Positions 26,947 through 33,841 of a DNA stretch of 33,841 nt are shown here, in pieces. Source of the DNA: Chara braunii (lineage: Eukaryota > Streptophyta > Charophyceae > Charales > Characeae); the NCBI GenBank assembly GCA_003427395.1, contig BFEA01000033.1:3687400-3721240 (forward strand), in the 5' to 3' direction. Each line of letters starts with the position of its first letter. The first letter of the stretch is position 1. Made by a program: the position numbers and the translations under genes. Below the pieces are notes generated by a model that worked only from the letters and a program-made list of their open reading frames with translations, did no database searches and was not told the origin of the DNA.

Positions 26947-27080
26947 CGTCGTGCTCTGTCCCCCTCCGGCGCCTCACGTCCCCGCGGCGCCTCCTAGCCA
27001 CGGTGCAGTGTACACCTGCGCCCTCCTCAGTAGTGGGCTTCCCGACATCTCCGTCGCGGTTCGCCCCTCTCGCTACTTGA
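26947..27080 (+). other. gag-pol junction, stops in all frames
   Basis: Pol lies in a different frame from the last gag segment. Going upstream in the pol frame, the first stop is a TGA at 27078-27080, so pol could start no earlier than 27081. Many Ty3/gypsy elements express one gag-pol polyprotein; here the junction is too decayed to tell whether a frameshift or a single frame was used. Confidence 0.5.
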
Positions 27081-28937
27081 GTTGAGGTATCGCAGGACTC
27101 GACAGAGTGTACTCAGCCTTCTGTCGCAGTACCGTCTGCGCCTCAGCAGACCACCGTCGCCCCTCCTTCCCCGCCGCGACTACCGACGCGTCGAGCCATT
27201 CGCTCAGCCCGTTGCAGCGAGCAGCTTGCTACTCGCGAGGACGTTGTATCCTCTCTTCTGGACTTGAGCATGCTCCAGGCTCGTCAGGAGCGACTCAGCC
27301 TCCATGTTGCTGCACTGCGTCGCCTTCTCGCCATCCTCTTTGACCCTGATCGCACCCTCCCGATCATCCCCGTACGACTCGAGACCTCCAGGAGGGTGTA
27401 CTCAGCGCTTTGGGATTCGGGTTCTCAGGGCGACTTCATTCACCCACGCGTTGTGAAAAAAAACCGCTTACCCACGACAGGGTTTCCGACTCCCATCTCC
27501 GTTACCCTAGGGGATGACAAGACCCAACGCTTCTTCGATCAGACGGTCACCGACCTCCCTTTCTTCCTCACTCTCGAGCCAACTGATCGTTCCTCGACGT
27601 CTCGTCGCCACCACTCCTCTGCACATTTCGATGTGATGGAGACGGGGTACGACTTCATTCTCGGCACTCCGTGCTCCCGTCGGTTCCGCAGCACCGAGGC
27701 CGATTGGGCGACCAACACTCTCGTTCTCAAAACGAAATGTGGACAGACGTATCGCGTACCTTTCATAGGTACCACCGCGACACCACGCCCTGATCCTCCT
27801 CCCCCGGAGCCTTCCGTGCCCACACCACCTCCTTCTACAACTGTCACCTCGCCTCGGCAGATCGCCCACTTCATCCGACAGAACGACGTCACCTTCTTTA
27901 TAGTGAACGTGACAGATCTCTTACACTATGATCCACCCTGTCCCGACGCCGAGCTCATCCCTCTGGAGCCAGATCCTCCTTCTATCTCCATGGCTCCCAT
28001 CTCTACTTCCGTCCCTTCGCCGTCCGTCGAGTCCACCTCGCCGTCGCGCGCTGACGCTGACGCTGAGGAACTCGCACGATATATGGATGACCTGGAGCCC
28101 GTAGTTCGTGACCTCATCCGAGAGTACCACGACGTCTTTCCATCGTCGTTCTCGTACGCCGGCATCCCACAGATGCGTGACGTCGAGCACTCCATCCAGC
28201 TTGTGCCTGACTATCGTGTTCACCACCAGGCACCCTATAGACTCTCGATCCCTGAGGCCATCGAACTCAAGCGTCCGCTTGAGGAGCTCCTGAGACTGGG
28301 TTTCATTAAACCCAGCAACTCCCCGTGGGGTGCACCCGTCCTCTTTGCTCGCAAAGCGGATGGAACTCTTCGTCTCTGCATCGACTACCGCGGTCTCAAC
28401 CGCTACACGGTTAAGAAAAGCTACCCCATGCCTCGTTCCGATGAGCTGTTCGACCGCCTAGCAGGCAACCGCTTCTTTACGAAGATTGATCTTCGTAGCG
28501 GTTACCATCAGATCCACGTCGCTGTAGCCGACCAGCCGAAGACAGCGTTCCAATCGCGCTTCGACCACTATGAGTTTACGGTGATGCCATTCAGCCTCAC
28601 CAACGCACCCGCCACCTTCCAGACGGCGATGAACGACATCTTCAGGGACATCCTGGAACAGTGCGTTCTCGTCTACCTTGACGACATCCTGGTCTACAGT
28701 CGTACCCTTGAGGAGTACCTAAGACACCTCCGCGACGTCCTTGATCGCTTGCGCAGACATGGTTTCTACGCCAAGCTGAGCAAGTGCCCTTTTGCCCAAC
28801 ACAAAGTGGATTTCTTAGGACACTACATGTCTGACCAGGGTCTCCACATGGACGACAAGAAGATCACTGCTATTGCGGAGTGGCCCGCCCCCACATCCGC
28901 CAAGCAGCTTCGCAGCTTCCTAGGCCTGACCAACTAG
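27081..28937 (+). pseudogene. pol: pol part 1: protease and reverse transcriptase, ends at a TAG
   Basis: After a Pro/Ser-rich lead and a helix around 27230-27330, the aspartic-protease active site DSG lies at 27414-27422 in 'ALWDSGSQGDF', with the later ILG motif in 'YDFILGTPC'. The reverse transcriptase begins near 28130 and shows 'SPWGAPVLFARKADG', 'LRLCIDYRGLN', 'KIDLRSGYHQI', 'PFSLTNAPATFQ' and the catalytic YLDD at 28674-28685. The usual 'MPFGLTNAP' has Ser for Gly. The frame stops at TAG 28935-28937 inside the conserved 'FLGLTN-YSNFI' region, right where these enzymes normally continue, so this is a nonsense mutation. Confidence 0.93.
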
Positions 28938-29597
28938 TATAGTAACTTCATCCGGGGATACGCTAGGTATTCCTACGTCCTTACCTCCACCCTCCTCCGG
29001 AAGAACCCACCCCGGGCTTGGACACCCCTCCATGAGGACGCCTTCCGCGCCCTCAAGAAGGCGGTGACATGCGCACCGGTTCTTCACCTACCCGATTTTG
29101 ACCTCCCTTTTATCCTTACCACCGATGCGTCAGACTTNGCTGTAGGAGCAGTGCTTTCTCAGGNNTTCCCCTCNTCTCCTNATTCCTCTCATNNTCGTAT
29201 CCCTCGCTTCCCACCACCTACCCCTNCCACTNCNTNCCGACTGACGCCTACTCGTCCNGCTACTGACGAGCCTTCTATTGACTATTCTCCTACCATCGCC
29301 GAGGACGGCACTGTCGAGTCTCGCTCAGGTGATTGTTCGATAGCCTTCTACTCCCGTCAGCTGCTGCCCACCGAGATAAACTACACCGTTGATGAACGTG
29401 AGGCTCTCGCAGTAGTTTATGCCGCTCGGCACTCGCGTCACTACCTGCACGGGGCAGTATTCACGGTGCGTACGGACAACTCTGTTGTCCAGGCTTTTCT
29501 GACAAAACCGAAGCTCACTCCTCGACAGGCTCGCTGGTGGCGCGACCTATCCGAGTTTAGTTTCACCACTGAGCACATCAAGGGTGAGACTAATTAG
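28938..29597 (+). pseudogene. pol: pol part 2: RNase H with an insertion and ambiguous bases
   Basis: Same frame as the RT. RNase H residues are visible: Asp at 29124-29126 (TTDASD), Glu at 29400-29402 (DEREALAVV) and Asp at 29475-29477 (VRTDNS). Between the 'AVGAVLSQ' strand and 'IAFYSRQLL' there are roughly 60 extra Pro/Ser/Thr-rich residues, where most Ty3 enzymes have a short connection. That insertion holds most of the 12 ambiguous bases (29138-29258), so its exact sequence is uncertain. The frame ends at TAG 29595-29597, between 'GETN' and 'VADSLSRRP', normally uninterrupted and often containing Gln. Confidence 0.88.
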
Positions 29598-30902
29598 GTC
29601 GCAGATTCCTTATCCCGGCGCCCTGACCACGACCAGGAGCAGATCCAGCTCTCTTCCATCTCAGTCACCACCATCCACCACTCGGTGATCGACGAGTTTC
29701 GCACTCAGTACCGCCACTGCCCCTACTATCGCGACATCCATGCGACCCTTCGGAGCGGCAAGACCGTCCCGAACTACTCTCTCGGGGACAACGGTCTTGT
29801 GTATTGGCACGGTTCACAGGGTACCAGAGAGCCCCGTATTTGCGTTCCCTCCACTGGACAGCTACGTGTCCGCGCAGTAGCAGAGTTCCATAACCAGGCA
29901 GCCGCCGGTCATATGAGCTTCCACAAGACGTTGGCTCGTGTGAGCCGCCTGTATGTTTGGCCGAAGCGCAAGGACTTTGTGAAGGACTACGTCGCAGAGT
30001 GTCCCACCTGTCAGGAGGTGAACAGTGCGAACCACTTGCCTTATGGTTTGCTCCAGCCTCTTCCTATCCCTGAGGGTCGTTGGCAGTCCATCTCGATGGA
30101 CTTTATCGGTCTCCTTCGTCCTCCGACCCCTCGCGGTCATGATGCTATCCTGGTCGTCGTCGACCGCTTCACGAAGCGTGCACGCTTTGTTCCGTGCCGC
30201 TATGCCATCAGTGCACGTGAGGTCGCCGACATCGTATTCGACCGAGTCGTGCGTGACCACGGCTTACCTCTGAGCATCATATCTGACCGTGACCCGCGCT
30301 TTACCAGCCGATTCTGGCGACGGCTCCACGAGGTTTACGACACTCAGCTCCGCTTCTCCTCGTCTTACTATCCTCAGACTGATGGCCAGACCGAGATCAC
30401 GAACAAGACTCTTGGAGATATTCTCCGAAAGATTGTTCGTGACGACCAGCAGTGGGATCTCCATCTTGCCCACGCGGAGATAGCTTACAACCACGCCGTC
30501 TCGCCATCCACGGGGATGTCGCCTTACTATTGCGACCTTGGCTACCACCCTCGTGTTCCCGCGGACTTCCTTTGACCATCCCAGTTGCATCCCGACACGA
30601 GTTGTCCTGCGCTGGATGATTGGGTTGCACACATGACGTCGATCATGAAGACCGCACATGAGCACATAGCCGCTTCCCAGACTCGCATGGCAGCACGTGC
30701 GAACCGATCGAGGATAGATCATCCATTCAAAGTCAGTGATGATGTGCTTATCGACGATCGCCACTTACAGCTCGAAGCGGACACGCTTCGCAAGTTTCGG
30801 CGTCGCTTTTTTGGCTCATGCCGCATCCTCCAGGCCCTCGGTTCTGATACGGCATCTAGCCCAGACTGCTTTCGTGTGAAGCTGCCCGACTACCTACGCT
30901 AG
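29598..30902 (+). pseudogene. pol: pol part 3: integrase, interrupted by TGA and TAG
   Basis: Integrase inserts the DNA copy into the host genome. The N-terminal zinc domain is H-x6-H then C-x2-C ('FHNQAAAGHMSF' to 'CPTCQ', about 29887-30014). The catalytic core has Asp at 30099-30101 (MDFIGLL), Asp at 30285-30287 (SDRDPRF) and Glu at 30393-30395 (TDGQTEI). Exactly 35 residues separate the last two, the DD35E pattern. A TGA at 30573-30575 interrupts after 'VPADFL', but the same frame continues with integrase C-terminal sequence to TAG 30900-30902. All catalytic residues are kept despite the stops. Confidence 0.92.
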
Positions 30903-31358
30903 GCTCGTGTGCACGATGTCTACCACGTCTCGTTACTGCGTCCTTACCGCAGACCATCTGAGCGTTTCGCTGGACGATCATACGAGTGCCCTCCAGCCAT
31001 CAAGGTGGACGGCCACGAGGAGTTCCTCGTTTCAGACATCATTGGTCACCGAGTCACGGACGACAACCCTCCCCACGTCGAGTATCTCGTACCTTGGAAG
31101 GGTTACCCTGATGAGGAGGCTACCTGGGAGACCCTCGAGCACTTGCAGCATGCTCGCATGTTGGTGCGTGCCTACAACCGTGCTCGTCGTGTCGGGTTCA
31201 CTGCTCCTCCTCAGCCCACTGACCCTCCTCCTTCTCCCCCGGCTGAGGAGACTGCTGAAGTCGAGCCTGCTCCATCTGAGGCAGACCTTCAGCAGCAGCT
31301 GGATGCTTCTGAGCGTCCACAACGCACTCGTCGTCGTCCTGCTCGATACGACGATTGA
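30903..31358 (+). pseudogene. pol: pol part 4: integrase tail with chromodomain
   Basis: Still in the same frame, it opens with 'VHDVYHVSLLRPY', the conserved end of Ty3 integrase. A chromodomain follows at about 31020-31190 ('EFLVSDIIGHRV', 'VEYLVPWKGYPDEEATWE'). In chromoviruses this module binds histone marks and steers insertion to heterochromatin. The three aromatic-cage positions look like Phe in EFLV, Trp in VPWKGY and Trp in ATWE. A Pro/Glu-rich tail leads to the final TGA at 31356-31358. Confidence 0.9.
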
Positions 31359-32452
31359 CTCTGACTTACCTTCCCATATCTTTGACTTCTCAGTATTCCA
31401 TCCACTCCATTTTGGCTACTTCAACTCGTCGACGTTGAGGTTCTTCCTCGACGGCATTTCGGACTTCTCATTGCGAACGTCATCGGCAGCTTCATGGACT
31501 TCGTCACGATCAACTCTGCCTACTTCAGACGTCATCACTCCCTTACCACTTTACCCTGTACAGTACCCTGCTTGTGTCGAATGATGGTCTCCCTTTAGTC
31601 GGGTTCCTCTCAGTTGGGCTCTCCCTTGGTATACGCATAGGCATCGGGACCGTAGCGTTGCCTTGGCTTCCCATCTTACGGATCTAGCTCCGACTTCCCC
31701 ACCTTAGGAGTCACCTGCATGATTCTCTTACCCATCATCTTTCTACCCTCTGCCGGCCCTCACGCCCTAGTTAGGCAGCCCCGCATGCTTCATCTAGGTG
31801 CGTCCAGCATACCAGGCTCCCTTGTTCCCTTGCATGGTCGACCCTCCATAACGGTCACCCCTTAGTCGAGCTTTACCCACCCTGATGGTCCGTCTGTTAG
31901 GGTCATTGGTTCTGTTCGCTCCGAGTTCCCTACCCCCATTGAGCCTGATGACATGTGTCTCCCTGCTATCTATGTGTGGATGCCCTTAGGAGTTTTCGAC
32001 CCCTAGGCTGCATTCGCCTCCCTCGGAGACCATCCCACCCTTTGATTTGCGACACACTTCTCCTGTGACATATGGTTGTTTTGTTGTTGCTCTGTTGTTC
32101 TCGGACTGAGGCTACTGCCTCCAACATTCTATGATTTAGTTGTCATTACTTTCTGCTTTCCTAGGACATGTATGTTAGTTAGTTGCTTCTGCATTCCTAG
32201 GACATGTATGTTAGTTAGTTGCTTCTACTTTCCTAGGACATGTATGCTAGTTAGTTGCTTCGGCTTTCACTTAGGCTGTTAGTTGTGACATTGCTGTTTT
32301 GTGACATTTTCTAGCCTAGGTTGCATCGCATGGACTCAGCATGGAGCTCGCTCCGCATCCTAGACTACTCAGTTTTTCTTTTCTTTGGTAGAGTTTCGCT
32401 TCTTGGCGGAAGCGTGCTTGTATTTAGGCGATCCATCACAGGCCGAGGATCG
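31359..32452 (+). other. 3' untranslated part of the retrotransposon
   Basis: No open frame with domain content lies between pol and the 3' LTR. It contains three 36-bp tandem copies at about 32161-32268. A clear polypurine tract is not present directly before the LTR; the last bases read 'aggccgaggatcg', so this priming site has decayed or is atypical. Confidence 0.65.
32149..32268. repeat. 36-bp tandem repeat, three copies
   Basis: The word 'ctaggacatgtatg' starts at 32161, 32197 and 32233, each followed by 'ttagttagttgcttc' or a one-base variant. A partial unit precedes the first. The 36-bp period is exact, and the copies differ at only a few bases. Confidence 0.9.
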
Positions 32453-32744
32453 TGTAGCGGACCTTTGGTGGGCCTGTGAGACCAGCCCCTTGGCCTGTTC
32501 TCACAAGCCTTTGTTCTTTTCGGGGGAAGTCCAGTCCAGTCAGTCAGTCTAGTCCAGTCCGTCAGTCCGCTGGGGTATATCCCAACCCTTGTCCGTTTTT
32601 CGGATCATTCTTGACTTGCACATTTTGGAGTACATGCGTTGGAGTCTTGCGTGGGGAGCTGCGTTGTGCCATCTCGCTCCCCCCTTCTTCCTCCATCTTC
32701 ATCTCTATCACTAGCGGAGCACCACACCTGGTGGGTCCGCTACA
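32453..32744 (+). repeat. 3' LTR (292 bp)
   Basis: It begins TGTAGCGGACC and ends GGTCCGCTACA, an 11-base perfect terminal inverted repeat with the canonical TG...CA ends. It includes 'ccagtcc' pentamer repeats (32529-32570), a 'gtatat' TATA-like word at about 32575-32580, and the 'ttcttgacttgcacatttt' phrase shared with the 5' LTR. The flank after it starts 'acggc'. Confidence 0.9.
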
Positions 32745-33758
32745 ACGGCTTTGTGCGCAGCCTAGCAGAAATGGGAGGCATTGGTGCGCAACCTAGCGGA
32801 GAAGGGAGGCAACTGTTAGCTCAGGGGAAGAGTACGAATGCAGCAAAAGGGGAACGTACCCGGCCTGAAAAGGGCGTCGGGTGCATGCGAGAGCTACGGG
32901 CTATGGCCGAAGCTGGAGGGAGTGGAAGATGTTGAAACCCGCCCAATCCTTGATGAAAACGGGCGGGGAAAGAGTCGATCAAGAGGTTTTTTGGCCAGGC
33001 GAGTTCAGTAGTAGAGTTAGTTTGACGAGAAGGTTAGTAAATTGAGAGTTAGTGGAGGAAAGCACCGCGCGGAAGTGTCAAATAAACTAGACATGGTCGA
33101 ATAAAGAGTTGATTATCTTGCCCGATTCTTCACGGAGTCGGGCGAAGTAAAGTGTTAGTTCGGGGTTTTCAGGTAGGGCAATTCCAGTGGTGTTGTTAGT
33201 TTTGGGATTAGTTGAGTAGGATTAGAGTTAGATTGAAGAGGCACTGCGCGGAGCTACGGGGAGCTAAGGAAAGCTAAAAAAAAAGGAAGAATGTGGACGT
33301 GAGGTGGTGCCAGGTGCATACAAAAAAGGGTGGAGATGGCGCAGGCAAAGAACTTGGCGCGAAGGGGAGAAGTTGGTGACCCACTTGACTCCAAACGGGA
33401 CAAGGCGCGAGAAGAAGCAAAAGTAGAGTTTTAGAAGGTGGGTGCACCCGGGTCCGTGGTTAGAGTGAGCGGGAAGTTAGTAAGTTAGAAGTTAGTGAGA
33501 AAAACTCGTGCAGGAGATGACAGATAAAGGGAGAAGGAGTGAGGTTTGAAGGAGTCAAATCTCGCCGTTTTCTTGACAGAAGCAGGAAGTTGAAGGCTCG
33601 TTTCGGGGGTTTCTCTCAGTGACAAGCCATGTGGGAGTGTTAGTTTTTGAGTGGTTCGGGCAGAAAAGCGGGTAGGAGTTTCGTCGAAGGGAAGAGACCG
33701 TGAAAAGTACGATGAGTCTTTTCGTTTTCTGACGGAAGATTCATTGAGAGATAGATAG

Positions 33759-33761
<3 letters not shown>
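32745..33761. other. Flank with degenerate GTTAG-rich repeats, no gene
   Basis: Words like 'gttagt', 'agttagt' and 'gcgcggaag' recur, and blocks around 33000-33070, 33170-33250 and 33460-33510 share the order 'agttag...gttagt...ca.cgcgcgg', suggesting a diverged repeat. A 98-codon frame overlapping the LTR end is not meaningful. I see no RNA gene. Confidence 0.45.

Positions 33762-33841
<80 letters not shown>
33762..33841. repeat. (GA)n microsatellite running off the window edge
   Basis: About 80 bases of perfect GA repeat extend to the last base, so the full length is unknown. It is preceded by two 'gata' units. Confidence 0.97.

Larger units (their letters stand above)
22595..32744 (+). 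mobile_element. Degenerate Ty3/gypsy (chromovirus-type) LTR retrotransposon, about 10.1 kb
   Basis: Two related repeats of about 300 bp bracket, in order, a primer-binding-site relic, a 2-kb leader, gag with a CCHC knuckle, and one continuous pol frame with protease, reverse transcriptase, RNase H, integrase and a C-terminal chromodomain. Integrase after RNase H identifies Ty3/gypsy, and the chromodomain places it with chromoviruses, common in plants. Gag holds one internal stop and two apparent frameshifts, and pol holds four in-frame stops, so it is not autonomous. The two LTRs differ clearly, so insertion is old. The base after the 3' LTR starts 'acggc'; a clean target-site duplication is not visible because the 5' edge is eroded. 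Confidence 0.92.

Noticed and set aside
24916-31358. TAG recoding or stop readthrough to express gag and pol
   Set aside because: Pol contains TGA as well as TAG stops and gag has frameshifts, so decay explains the pattern better. The intact BiP gene uses TAG as a normal stop.
31359-32452. Envelope-like gene after pol
   Set aside because: The interval has stops in all frames and no membrane or signal segment, only a 36-bp tandem repeat.

Overview
This is nuclear DNA of a eukaryote, most likely a streptophyte green alga or other early-diverging plant. Four things point that way: one intron-containing HSP70 gene whose protein is plant-like BiP; long introns full of microsatellites; a degenerate Ty3/gypsy retrotransposon with a chromodomain; and plant-type TTTAGGG motifs. 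Chara is a reasonable guess from the gene style and repeat load, but the sequence alone does not prove it. There are no bacterial operons, rRNA genes or CRISPR arrays.

Layout. 1-2,700 is simple sequence: GAG/GAC purine tracts, GT/GA microsatellites, a duplicated block, a CCGG-rich patch and a 52-53 bp minisatellite. 2,700-7,216 has no recognisable gene and ends in the upstream region of the HSP70 gene. 7,217-14,033 is a complete five-exon gene for BiP, the ER HSP70 chaperone (658 aa, signal peptide, C-terminal HEEL). All splice phases fit. Its introns carry microsatellites, a 198-bp duplication and a family of foldback hairpins. 14,034-20,940 is gene-poor. It holds an organelle-type tRNA-Arg(UCU) next to the 5' half of a tRNA-Tyr, with the matching 3' half about 430 bp away on the other strand, followed by several tandem duplications and GA/CT arrays. 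22,595-32,744 is a roughly 10.1-kb LTR retrotransposon (LTR, primer-binding site, gag, protease-RT-RNase H-integrase-chromodomain, LTR), broken by nonsense codons and gag frameshifts. 32,745-33,841 is repetitive flank ending in a (GA)n array.

The only intact, probably working gene is BiP, a housekeeping and stress-induced folding factor of the ER lumen. The retroelement is a relic that could move only with enzymes supplied in trans. Most remaining sequence is repeat-derived. The observations most worth a second look are the inverted tRNA-Tyr halves, the hairpin family in the BiP introns with short motifs shared with the LTR, the C-to-T-like stop pattern in pol, and the HEEL retrieval signal.
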